A stretch of 64,000 nt of DNA from Ensifer adhaerens (GTDB taxonomy: Bacteria; Pseudomonadota; Alphaproteobacteria; Rhizobiales; Rhizobiaceae), in NCBI RefSeq assembly GCF_000697965.2, contig NZ_CP015881.1:868001-932000 (forward strand). The letters run 5' to 3'. Positions 25,129-33,779 of the stretch are shown here, piece after piece. Every line of letters starts with the position of its first letter. The first letter of the stretch is position 1. A model generated the notes under the pieces. The model was not told where the DNA came from and did no database searches. It worked only from the letters and a program-made list of their open reading frames with translations. The position numbers were made by a program, and so were the translations under genes.

Positions 25129-26742
25129 ATGTCCACCACCACGATGCCCATGGTTTCGCCCGGCGTGCGTGAGCCCGCAGCAACGTCGCCCGACAAGGCA
25201 AGTACGACGGCCTGGATTTCCGTTCTTGCCGGCCTGATCGGCGCCTTCATGGCGATCCTCAACATCCAGATCACCAACGCCTCACTGCTCGATATCGAAG
25301 GCGGCATCGGTACCGGCGTCGACAACGGCGCCTGGATATCGACCTCGTATCTCATCGGCGAAATCGTCGTGATCCCGCTCACCGACTATTTGAGCCGCGT
25401 CTTCTCGTTCCGGCGCTATATGCTGACGAACGCCATCCTGTTTCCGCTGTTTTCGGCGGCCTGTGCGTTTGCCCATGATCTAGGCTCGATGATTGCGCTG
25501 CGCGGTCTGCAGGGTTTTGCCGGCGGCGTGCTCATTCCGATGGCCTTCACCATGGTGTTGACCCGCCTGCCCAAAGCGCAGCAGCCGCTCGGCCTGGCGC
25601 TGTTTGCGCTCTCGGTCACCTTCGCCCCGGCGATTGGCCCGACGATCGGCGGCTATCTCACCGAGAATTATGGCTGGCAGTCGATCTTCTTCGTCAACGC
25701 CCCGCCGAGCCTGGTGATGGTAATTGCGCTCTACTTCACCCTTGAGAAGAAGCCGATGCAATTGTCCCTGCTCAAGGAGGGCGATTGGGCCGGCATTATT
25801 ACCATGGCCATCGGCCTTTCGGCGCTACAGACGGTTTTGGAGGAAGGCAACAAGGACGACTGGTTCCAATCGCCGTTCATCGTCAAGCTCGCTTTGACGG
25901 CGGCCGTGTTCCTGATCGCCTTCATCATCATAGAGCTCAAGGTCGAAAAGCCGCTGGTGCAATTGCGCCTGCTCAAGCAGCGCAATTTCGGGGTCGGCGT
26001 TCTCGTCAACGTGCTTGTCGGCGTCGCCCTGTTCGGCACGGTCTACATCCTGCCGCAGTATCTCGGCCAGGTGCAGCGCTACAATGCCGAGCAGATTGGC
26101 CTCGTGCTTGCCTGGACCGGGCTGCCGCAGCTTCTCATCATCCCGCTCGTGCCGGCGCTGATGAAGCGGTTCGACGTGCGCTATATCGGTTTCGTCGGCA
26201 TCAGCATCTTCGCGGCCAGCTGTTTCATGAACACGACGCTGTCGCTCGACAGTGCCGGCGACCAGTTCTTCGTCCCGAATATCGTACGCGCCATCGGTCA
26301 GGCGCTGGTGCTGACGCCGATCACGGTGATCACCACCGCCCGTATCGCCCCGAACGACGCGGCAGCCGCCTCGGGCCTGTCGAACATGCTGCGCAATCTC
26401 GGCGGCGCCGTCGGCACGGCCACCCTTGCGACGGTGCTGACCAAGCGTGAGCAGTTTCACTCAAACATCATCGGCCAGTCGGTGACCGTCTATCGCGACG
26501 AAGTCCGCGACCGGATCGGCGATCTGACGCGGCATTTCATGGCCCATGGCGTCACCGATGCCGCCGTCGCACAGCACAAGGCGATCGCCGTGATCGGTGC
26601 TACGGTTCGCCGGCAGGCGCTGATCCTCGGTTTCAGTGATACCTTCGCGGTGATCGGGATCGTGCTGGCGCTTGCAGCCATCGCGCTGCTCTTCACCCGC
26701 AAGATCCAACTCGGCGGCGCCGGCGCGGGTGGCGCACACTAA
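25129..26742 (+). CDS. EmrB-type DHA2 family drug efflux transporter
   Basis: This 537-residue protein has about fourteen spans, with the family motif RGLQGFAGGVLIP and an early NIQITNASLLDI helix. It exports drugs or other toxic compounds using the proton gradient, with the preceding adaptor. AGGAGG lies 6 nt before the ATG. A MaoC hydratase follows closely, which hints that the pump cargo could be an organic acid or lipid-like compound; this is inference. Confidence 0.92.
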   Translation: MSTTTMPMVSPGVREPAATSPDKASTTAWISVLAGLIGAFMAILNIQITNASLLDIEGGIGTGVDNGAWISTSYLIGEIVVIPLTDYLSRVFSFRRYMLTNAILFPLFSAACAFAHDLGSMIALRGLQGFAGGVLIPMAFTMVLTRLPKAQQPLGLALFALSVTFAPAIGPTIGGYLTENYGWQSIFFVNAPPSLVMVIALYFTLEKKPMQLSLLKEGDWAGIITMAIGLSALQTVLEEGNKDDWFQSPFIVKLALTAAVFLIAFIIIELKVEKPLVQLRLLKQRNFGVGVLVNVLVGVALFGTVYILPQYLGQVQRYNAEQIGLVLAWTGLPQLLIIPLVPALMKRFDVRYIGFVGISIFAASCFMNTTLSLDSAGDQFFVPNIVRAIGQALVLTPITVITTARIAPNDAAAASGLSNMLRNLGGAVGTATLATVLTKREQFHSNIIGQSVTVYRDEVRDRIGDLTRHFMAHGVTDAAVAQHKAIAVIGATVRRQALILGFSDTFAVIGIVLALAAIALLFTRKIQLGGAGAGGAH

Positions 26743-26772
26743 TTCGAAGATACGATGGAAGGAGGAAGGCCC

Positions 26773-27234
26773 ATGCAAGGTTCCAGACCGGATCGTCTCT
26801 ATCTGGAGGATCTTCACGTCGGACAACGCTTTACCAGCGCGACGCATACGGTCGACGAGGCGCAGATCAAGACTTTTGCCGCACAGTTCGACCCGCAGCC
26901 GTTTCATCTGGACGAGGCGGCCGCCAGTGACACGCTCTTCAAGGGCCTGGCCGCAAGCGGGTGGCACACGGCGGCGATCACGATGCGGCTGAACGTGGAG
27001 ACCGGCCTGCCTTTCGCCGGTGGCCTAATCGGCGCGGGCGGAGACATCACTTGGCCGGCCCCGACGCGGCCCGGCGATACCCTGCGTGTCGAAAGCGAGG
27101 TGGTCGAGATCATTCCCTCGCGCTCGAAACCCGACCGCGGCATCGCCGTCGTCGTCAGCCAGACGATCAACCAGCGCAACGAGGTCGTGCAGATCCTCAA
27201 GGCGAAGCTCGTGATCGCGCGCAAGCCGGGCTGA
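26773..27234 (+). CDS. MaoC family dehydratase
   Basis: This 153-residue hot-dog fold protein has the hydratase-2 motif FDPQPFHLDEAAA, followed by GLAASGWHTAAI, with the catalytic Asp and His. Such enzymes hydrate enoyl-CoA or related thioesters. The start at 26773 is chosen because GGAGGAAGG lies directly before it; the ATG at 26755 has no ribosome site. It is 30 bp after the efflux transporter on the same strand. Confidence 0.85.
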   Translation: MQGSRPDRLYLEDLHVGQRFTSATHTVDEAQIKTFAAQFDPQPFHLDEAAASDTLFKGLAASGWHTAAITMRLNVETGLPFAGGLIGAGGDITWPAPTRPGDTLRVESEVVEIIPSRSKPDRGIAVVVSQTINQRNEVVQILKAKLVIARKPG

Positions 27235-27394
27235 AACGGCCGGCCGTGCTTGGCGATCCTTCGGGGTAGCGCCGCGCGACGCGCTCTGGATTTTCTGTCG
27301 TCGGGACCGTATTTTCCCCGGCAGGCGCCCCGCGCAGCCGGACAGCAGCAATGGAAGGCTGTGCAAGAAAGCCTGCAAATGACAAGAATGATCA

Positions 27395-28936
27395 ATGTTA
27401 CCGAACAACCGTCCGTTTCTTGAGCGGCCCTTTTTTCTTGCTGCCCTTTGGTGTCTCCTCCTGCTTGTCGGGGCCGTGGCTCTCGGCGCTCGTGAGCGAC
27501 AGTCCCTCGTTGCCGAACTGGAGCAGGAAAGTACCGTGCTCCATGGGCTGGCCTCCCAGCGCGCCGATCAGCACGATGCCCATTTGACGGCGCTTTCGGC
27601 CGTGGCGGTTGCGTCCGAAGGGCGCCGTCACGATCTCTTCCTGGATGTCGCGCGCACGATTACCCGCTTCTATCCGCGCATTGATGAAGTCCAGCTTGTC
27701 TCGCTTGATCCGGAGACAGAGACGATCGGGACCGGTCCGCTGGATGCGGCGACGGCCAAGCGCATTCGTGCGGCGGCCAAAGCTTCCGACGGCCGGATTG
27801 CGCTTCTGCCGCATCCGCAGCGCCCCGATCATTACATGATGGTCAAGCGCAGCCCCAACACGAACGAGGCGCGCTACGGGTTGATGCTCGCCATCGATGC
27901 CGGCAAGCTGATCGGCGATGGCGGGCCTTTCTGGTCCCGATCGAGCACGGCCGGCCGGCTTTCGCTGCCGGACGGGCACAATCTGCTTCAGCCGGCCACG
28001 CTGCCCAATGCCATCCGCTTCTCCAGGCCGCTCAGCAGCGCGTCACAACCGCTCTTGCTCGAAACCGGTATGGATATCGGTCTCTCCGATATGTTTCCGC
28101 CCCTACAGACTGGCCTGACGTTCGTCGCCCTGACGCTCGCCTATCTCGCAGGCTTGGCGGCCTTGCGCCAACGGGCGCGAACCCGCGCGGCGGAACAGCA
28201 GGCACGGCTGAGCGCGCTCGATTCGCGGCTTAGCCATGCCTCACGGGTCAATGCGCTTGGAGAGATGGCAAGCGGCATGGCCCACGAGTTGAACCAACCC
28301 TTGACCGCAATCCTCGCGCAGGCTCAAGCCGGGCGTCGCCTCCTCAACCAGGGGAACCACGCTGCCCTCGCCTCCGTGCTCGACGATACCGTCAGTCAGG
28401 CGCGCCGGGCTTCCGGTATTCTGGAGCGGTTCCGCAACTGGTCGCAGCCGAATGCGGTACCTGTGAGTGCATTCGACCTGCGCCGAGCGCTCGGCAATGT
28501 CGAGGCGCTGCTGGAGCAGGACGCCCGGTCCCGCAGCATCCTGCTGGAGTTCCACCTGCCGGAAACGCCGGTGATCGTGACAGGCGACCCGGTCGAAATC
28601 GAGCAGGTAGCCTTCAATCTGGTGCGTAATGCGATGGAAGCACTTGACGGTCACGCAGGCGAAGCGCCCGGCGTGGTCGTGACCTTGAGGCAAGAAGACT
28701 CCATGGTGGTTTTCGATGTCGTCGACAATGGCCCAGGTATTCCCGAAGCCTTGCGCCCGCGCCTTTTCACCCCGTTCATGACGACGCGGGCGGGCGGCAC
28801 GGGACTTGGCCTCGCCCTCAGCCAACGCCTGGTGGAACGCGTCGGCGGCGAGATTACATTGGTGGCCGGCGACGAGGGCGCCACCTTCCGGGTGACACTG
28901 CCCAAGGCGCGAGCCCGTCTGGAAGAGACACAATGA
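27395..28936 (+). CDS. Sensor histidine kinase with periplasmic domain
   Basis: This 513-residue kinase has an N-terminal span (residues 13-31), a periplasmic region of about 200 residues, a second span near 235-255, a HisKA box GMAHELNQPLTAILAQAQAG, and an ATPase domain with DNGPGIPE and GTGLGLALSQ. It is of the FixL/DctB type. Its stop overlaps the response-regulator start as ATGA. The stimulus is unknown. No strong ribosome site is seen before 27395. Confidence 0.9.
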   Translation: MLPNNRPFLERPFFLAALWCLLLLVGAVALGARERQSLVAELEQESTVLHGLASQRADQHDAHLTALSAVAVASEGRRHDLFLDVARTITRFYPRIDEVQLVSLDPETETIGTGPLDAATAKRIRAAAKASDGRIALLPHPQRPDHYMMVKRSPNTNEARYGLMLAIDAGKLIGDGGPFWSRSSTAGRLSLPDGHNLLQPATLPNAIRFSRPLSSASQPLLLETGMDIGLSDMFPPLQTGLTFVALTLAYLAGLAALRQRARTRAAEQQARLSALDSRLSHASRVNALGEMASGMAHELNQPLTAILAQAQAGRRLLNQGNHAALASVLDDTVSQARRASGILERFRNWSQPNAVPVSAFDLRRALGNVEALLEQDARSRSILLEFHLPETPVIVTGDPVEIEQVAFNLVRNAMEALDGHAGEAPGVVVTLRQEDSMVVFDVVDNGPGIPEALRPRLFTPFMTTRAGGTGLGLALSQRLVERVGGEITLVAGDEGATFRVTLPKARARLEETQ

Positions 28937-29541
28937 CCGTTCCCGTCTATCTCGTCGACGACGACGATGCGGTCCGCCGCGCGCTCGGCCTGCTGCTCTC
29001 GACGGTCGGCATCAAGGTCATCCCCTTCGCCGATCCGCAGGCTTTTCTCGGGCAATTGTCGCGCCTTGAGCCGGGTTGCCTGATCCTCGACATCCGCATG
29101 CCGGCGATCTCCGGGCTGAAGCTGCAGGAAAAGCTCCGCGAAAATGGCGTGGACTGGCCGACAATCGTCATTTCCGGCCATGGCGATATCGAAGCTTGCC
29201 GGCGCGCCTTCCGCAACGGCGCCATCGACTTTCTCTCCAAGCCCATAGACGAAGAGGACCTGATCGACGCGATCCACAAGGGGCAGGAAATACTGGTGCG
29301 TACGATGCAGGCACGGGCGGAAAAGGCGGAAACTCTTGCTCTGTTGGCAGCGCTCACGCAGCGTGAGCGCGAGGTTCTCGATCGCATCGCTGCAGGTTTC
29401 ACCACCCGCCAGATCGCCGAGGGGCTCGGCCTCTCGCCGCGAACGGTGGAAAGCCATCGCGCGGCGATCGGCGCCAAGCTCGGCAGCACCTCGCAGGCGG
29501 AGATGACCCGCATCTGGCTCGAAGGGACGCAAACTCCGTAG
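28933..29541 (+). CDS. FixJ-type response regulator with LuxR HTH
   Basis: This 202-residue protein has a receiver domain (residues 4-118, phospho-acceptor Asp in LILDIRMP, Lys in FLSKP) and a LuxR-type HTH (residues 137-195, LTQREREVLDRIAAG and LSPRTVESHR). It is coupled to the upstream kinase. It probably controls the HbpS-like gene downstream, in whose leader CTACG-type repeats lie. Confidence 0.92.
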   Translation: MTVPVYLVDDDDAVRRALGLLLSTVGIKVIPFADPQAFLGQLSRLEPGCLILDIRMPAISGLKLQEKLRENGVDWPTIVISGHGDIEACRRAFRNGAIDFLSKPIDEEDLIDAIHKGQEILVRTMQARAEKAETLALLAALTQREREVLDRIAAGFTTRQIAEGLGLSPRTVESHRAAIGAKLGSTSQAEMTRIWLEGTQTP

Positions 29542-29572
29542 AACTACGGATGGTGATGGAAGAGCTACGAAT
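29536..29572. promoter_or_regulatory. CTACG repeat cluster before the HbpS-like gene
   Basis: CCGTAG-AA-CTACGG (29536-29549) is an inverted repeat. A second CTACGAAT (29565-29572) lies 21 bp, two helical turns, from CTACGGAT (29544). Phased repeats of this sort are plausible binding sites for the adjacent response regulator. Confidence 0.4.
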
Positions 29573-29629
29573 ATCGATGGGCGGCGTCCCGCAATAACCT
29601 TTCCATATCAACAGGAAAGGAACCCATTG

Positions 29630-30112
29630 ATGATCCGCAATATCGTACTTGCAGCAGCTCTTCTCGCTCCCGTTGCCGCCACCGCCCAGGAGCTTCCGAC
29701 CGCCGCCTACCTGCCGCTCGACATGGCCGTCAAGGCGGCCGGCGCAGCGCTGAAGGCATGCGCCGCCGAAGGCCACAATGTCAGCGTCGCGGTCGTTGCA
29801 CGGGACGGTTCGACCAAGGTGCTGCTGAAGGCCGACAATTCCGGTCCGCACACCGGAAACAGCGCCCAGGGCAAGGCCTTCACCTCGGCGGCCATGGGGC
29901 GCGACACGGCTGGCCTCGGCGAATTCATCGCTTCCAAGCCCGCCAATGAAGGTCTCCGCGACATGGACGCACGCATGGTCATCCAGGCCGGCGGCGTGCC
30001 GATCAAGTTCGGCAAGGCGCTCGTCGGCGGCATCGGTGTCGGCGGTGCGCCGTCGGGCGACGTTGACGCAAACTGCGCGACAGCAGGCCTTGCTGCAATC
30101 GGCGCGAAGTAA
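29630..30112 (+). CDS. Secreted HbpS/GlcG-family (DUF336) protein
   Basis: This 160-residue protein has a signal peptide (MIRNIVLAAALLAPVAATA) and one GlcG/HbpS domain: LPLDMAVKAAGAALKAC, VAVVARDG, and the glycine-rich end GGIGVGGAPSGDVD. HbpS of Streptomyces is an extracellular haem and iron sensor that works with a two-component system; here a kinase/regulator pair lies directly upstream, so a similar accessory-sensor role is possible. AGGAAAGGA precedes the ATG at 29630. Confidence 0.8.
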   Translation: MIRNIVLAAALLAPVAATAQELPTAAYLPLDMAVKAAGAALKACAAEGHNVSVAVVARDGSTKVLLKADNSGPHTGNSAQGKAFTSAAMGRDTAGLGEFIASKPANEGLRDMDARMVIQAGGVPIKFGKALVGGIGVGGAPSGDVDANCATAGLAAIGAK

Positions 30113-30239
30113 TTCGCTCCAAGGGGGCTCTCGCCCTTGAAAAGGCGGCGGGCCTCTCCATTTAAAGGCCACTACCCGTTTCGAGAGCTCTCAGCCGTCG
30201 GCGCCTTTGGCGTGCGATAGCGGCACTCCGGGTTAAAAA

Positions 30240-30280
30240 CAGGGCGCTCCCCGGCACGGGTCGAGCGCCCTGTTTGCTTT
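30240..30280 (+). terminator. Terminator after the HbpS-like gene
   Basis: A 10-bp stem (30240-30249 with 30263-30272) is followed by TTTGCTTT. Confidence 0.85.
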
Positions 30281-30307
30281 AGCAGGTCATCGATCAGCCG
30301 AACGATC

Positions 30308-32512
30308 TCACCAGGTCTTGCTGAGCTTCAACGTGACCGTACGCGCATCGCCATATCCGCAAACAAGCAGGCCATTGCAGCCGCTGACATAGTGCTTGTC
30401 GAACAGGTTGGTGACATTGAGGGCAGCGCCCCAGCCGTCCTTCTCGTAGCGCAGTGCTGCGTCGAAGACGGTCGACGCCGGCACCTTCGCGGTATTTTCC
30501 TTGTCCGCCCAGCTCTCGCCGCGATAGCGCACGCCGGCGCCGAGGCTGAGGCCTTCCAGCGCGCCCTGCTGCACCGTGTAGTCGAGCCACAGCGAAGCCT
30601 GCGTATCGGGGACGAGATAGGGCGACTTGCCGATCAGCGCACGGTTTGCGTCCTCGGTCACCTCGATATCCATGAAATCGAGGCCCGCAATCAGCTTCCA
30701 GCTTTCGTCGAGATTGACCTTGCCCTCAAACTCGATGCCGCGGGAACGCACTTCGCCGGTCTGGGTCGAGATGCTGGTCAGCGGATCGGTGACGAGAGCG
30801 TTGCGCTTGGTCAGCTGGTAGATGGACGCCGTCAGCACGCCATCAAAAAAGGTCGGTTCGTACTTGATCCCGGCCTCGAACTGCTCACCCTCTTCCGGCT
30901 TGGTGTTGCCGGTCGCCGTTACCGCCACGACCGGATTGAAGAAGGTCGCGGCGCTGACGTAAGGGGTGAGGCCGTTGTCGAATTCATAGGCAAGGCCGGC
31001 GCGGCCGCTAAGCGCGCCTTCGCTGTAGTCGAAACTCGAATTCTGGGTCGGCGCCCAGAAGGTCGGCCCGTTGTCGGTCTTGGTGTCGACATAGTCGTAA
31101 CGGCCGTTGAGCGTGACGAGCCAGCCGTCGCCAAAGCGGATCTGGTCCTGCGCGTAGACGCCGATCTGCTGCTGTGTGATCACCTGGTTGATGTAGATGG
31201 CGTTCGCGGGTTGCGGCGCGCCATAGACCGGATCAGTTGCGCTGATCGGCGTTCCCGCCGACGACGCCTGGACGTGGTCCAGCCGGAAGAACTTGTAGTC
31301 GAGGCCGACGAGCAGCGTATGCTCGAGCGCTCCCGTCTCGAACTCGCCTTCGAGCCGGTTGTCGACGGCGAACGCATCGACCTTCGACGTCGCCTCGAAG
31401 CCGAGGCGATAAAGCAGGTTGTCCGGGGTCGCCGGCGTGTTCGAAACCGGAAAAGGAAGGCTCGGATCGTAGTAGCCGTAGGTGTAAGGCCCGTTCTCGT
31501 GCTTGTAGAGATGACCGTAGCGAAGGTTCTGACTGAACTGCCAGCCGCTGTCGAACTCGTGCTTGAATTCGTAGCCGAGCATCTGCTGTACATAAGTTCC
31601 GGTATCGATGTCCGGCTCGCCAAAGAAGGCCTTGCGGTCGATCTTGCCGAAGGGCGCATCGACGACCGAGCCGACATAGGGCAGGAAGCCGCCACCGGTA
31701 TGAACCTGGTCGAGGCCCTGCAGCAGGCCGTAGACGGTCAAGCTGGTCGCATCGTCGGGTTGATAAGTGATCTGCGGCAGGATGAAGCCGCGCAGATCCT
31801 CCGAATGGTCCACATAGTTGTCGCCACCTGAGATCTTGCCGGTGACGCGATAGTTGATTGCGTCGTCCAGCTGCCGGTTCACGTCAATCCCGAGGAAGGC
31901 ATTGCCGTTGTTGTTGATGCCGGTCTCGACATAGGCGGAGTTTTCCCCCGTCGGCCGCTTGCTGATGAGGCTGACGATCCCGCCCGGATTGGCGCCGCCA
32001 TAAAGCACCGAAGCCGGACCTTTCAGCACCTCGACACGTTCCAGCATGAAGGGATCGATCTGGAACCCGCCAAAGCCGTAGGAAAAGAGGTTGAGGCCGT
32101 CGAGGAACACGCCGGTCTGCGTCGCGTCGAAGCCGCGGATGTAGAACCAGTCGGTATCCGGATCGACGCCGAAGGGCTCGGCCATCACGCCCGGCGTGTA
32201 GCGCAGCGCTTCGTCGACCTTGTTGACGACGCCGCGGTCGTCAAGCTCCTCGCGTCCGACGACGGAAACGCTCTGCGGGATCTCAGCGATCGGAGTTGCG
32301 GATTTCGAGCCGGTCGTCGTCGCCTTGGCGACATAGCCGTCGACCGGACCTGTGGCGTCGTTCTCCGTCCTCGCGCCGGTCGCCTCGATCGTTTCCAGCC
32401 TTGTCGCCGGCGCATCCTGCGCCATTGCCGCGCCGGTGGCCAGAACCGCAATGGCGGCGACCCCGCTTGCCAGCCACTCCGTCAGCCGTACTGCCTTACC
32501 TCTTACCATCAT
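30308..32512 (-). CDS. TonB-dependent siderophore receptor, ferrichrome/ferrioxamine type
   Basis: This 734-residue outer-membrane protein has a signal peptide (to about residue 31), an N-terminal plug domain with IAEIPQSVSVV and GPASVLYGGANPGGIV, and a 22-strand barrel ending in LSKTW. Its layout is that of FhuA/FoxA-like hydroxamate receptors, but the ligand cannot be read from sequence. A possible RirA site lies upstream at 32581-32595 and an AraC regulator gene further upstream, both consistent with iron control. Confidence 0.92.
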   Translation of the reverse strand: MMVRGKAVRLTEWLASGVAAIAVLATGAAMAQDAPATRLETIEATGARTENDATGPVDGYVAKATTTGSKSATPIAEIPQSVSVVGREELDDRGVVNKVDEALRYTPGVMAEPFGVDPDTDWFYIRGFDATQTGVFLDGLNLFSYGFGGFQIDPFMLERVEVLKGPASVLYGGANPGGIVSLISKRPTGENSAYVETGINNNGNAFLGIDVNRQLDDAINYRVTGKISGGDNYVDHSEDLRGFILPQITYQPDDATSLTVYGLLQGLDQVHTGGGFLPYVGSVVDAPFGKIDRKAFFGEPDIDTGTYVQQMLGYEFKHEFDSGWQFSQNLRYGHLYKHENGPYTYGYYDPSLPFPVSNTPATPDNLLYRLGFEATSKVDAFAVDNRLEGEFETGALEHTLLVGLDYKFFRLDHVQASSAGTPISATDPVYGAPQPANAIYINQVITQQQIGVYAQDQIRFGDGWLVTLNGRYDYVDTKTDNGPTFWAPTQNSSFDYSEGALSGRAGLAYEFDNGLTPYVSAATFFNPVVAVTATGNTKPEEGEQFEAGIKYEPTFFDGVLTASIYQLTKRNALVTDPLTSISTQTGEVRSRGIEFEGKVNLDESWKLIAGLDFMDIEVTEDANRALIGKSPYLVPDTQASLWLDYTVQQGALEGLSLGAGVRYRGESWADKENTAKVPASTVFDAALRYEKDGWGAALNVTNLFDKHYVSGCNGLLVCGYGDARTVTLKLSKTW

Positions 32513-32580
32513 CTGTCTGCCATCTCACCCGAACCACCGCAGTGCCTTACAGGCGGCGCGGCTTACACCCTCTAATAAGG

Positions 32581-32595
32581 TGAGTGTTTATATCA
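32581..32595. promoter_or_regulatory. Possible RirA iron-responsive (IRO) box
   Basis: TGA-GTGTTTATA-TCA matches the TGA-N9-TCA pattern of rhizobial RirA operators. It lies 69 bp before the receptor start. Only six bases are fixed, so a chance match is possible. Confidence 0.45.
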
Positions 32596-32685
32596 ACTAT
32601 TCCGGTGGCTCTTGTCGCGATCAGCGGAAATTGAACGTTTCTGGGCTATTTGATGCGAACAACCGCCCTTCAAGATGGAACTTGC

Positions 32686-33570
32686 TCAGCTCAATCGGCT
32701 GCGTTTCCAAGACGCAGGCGTCGCGCCCACGACCTTGCGGAAGACCCGGGTGAAGTGCGCCTGGTCGGAGAAGCCGGTCTCGGCCGCAACCGTCGTCAGC
32801 GACGCCTCGTTCTTCAGCAACAGTTGCTTGGCTCTTTCAACCCGCGCATTGGTCTGCCACTGGTGCGGTGCCATGCCGGTCGACGCCTTGAAGGCGTGAC
32901 TGAAGTGCGACTGCGACAGTCCGGCAAGGGACGCCAGCTCCTCCAGGCGGATGTTGCGCCCCCAGTTCTCGTCGATGTATTCGACCGCCCGGCGGAGTTG
33001 CCAGGTGGCAAGCGCGCTGCGTTTGCGGGCATCGCTGCGATTAAGCTTCATCAGGTCGATGAACAATGCGACCGTCAGGCCATCGCCGTAGAGATCGTGC
33101 AAGGGCTGCGGATTGAGGCACTCGGCGGCGATCAGCTGTGCAAGCTGCAGGAAGCGTTCGTCGTAAAACATCAGCCGTGGCGTGTCGCATCGCCCCGCAT
33201 CGAGCTCCTCCTCCAGCCGTCGGCCGAGAACCTCGAGATTGAAATGCAGGTCGAGGTGGCGGATACGCCTGACATCGACCATGTCCGCCCAGATTTCCAT
33301 GCCCGCCGGGATATAGGAAAGCGCCTGCTGGCGCTCGTTCTCGACCGCGCCGCGCCCATCGGGCGAAAGTCTGACGTTGCAACGGCTACCGCCTTCAGCG
33401 TCGAGCACGATGAACATGCGCGGATCATCCGAGAGGTAGTGGCCACCTGCCCTCGCCTCGCATTCGACGTCCCAGACGTCGGCGATGATCCCGTTCCATT
33501 CCCGCCGGTGGAGCCCGCCGATCACCTTGAACCCGGAAATTTTGTTCTGCATCCGCGGTTGAAACGACAT
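32686..33570 (-). CDS. AraC-family regulator upstream of the siderophore receptor
   Basis: This 294-residue regulator has an N-terminal sensing region and a C-terminal double HTH (about residues 190-290: LEELASLAGLSQSHFSHAFK and AAETGFSDQAHFTRVFRK). Its position before a TonB receptor resembles PchR-like regulators that sense the siderophore. It lies 173 bp from the receptor start on the same strand. Confidence 0.88.
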   Translation of the reverse strand: MSFQPRMQNKISGFKVIGGLHRREWNGIIADVWDVECEARAGGHYLSDDPRMFIVLDAEGGSRCNVRLSPDGRGAVENERQQALSYIPAGMEIWADMVDVRRIRHLDLHFNLEVLGRRLEEELDAGRCDTPRLMFYDERFLQLAQLIAAECLNPQPLHDLYGDGLTVALFIDLMKLNRSDARKRSALATWQLRRAVEYIDENWGRNIRLEELASLAGLSQSHFSHAFKASTGMAPHQWQTNARVERAKQLLLKNEASLTTVAAETGFSDQAHFTRVFRKVVGATPASWKRSRLS

Positions 33571-33779
33571 CTAGGCGTATCCAATGCTCTAGGATGAGGC
33601 GACGCCTCCGGCTAATTCCTTCCTCTATTACTCATCTTTAATGTTTGACGGAAGCCCGTAATCTTTCCAACGCGATTTAAACGGTCAGAACGCAATGGAC
33701 CGGTGCATATCCGGGAGCGGAAAGGCAGCGGTGGAGCGCCGATTCGGGCAGCCTGCCTGCCCGAACCGGTTGCGCGCGA

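Noticed and set aside
30392..31831. 479-codon open frame opposite the siderophore receptor
   Set aside because: Antisense shadow with no domain signal; the receptor plug and barrel are on the minus strand.
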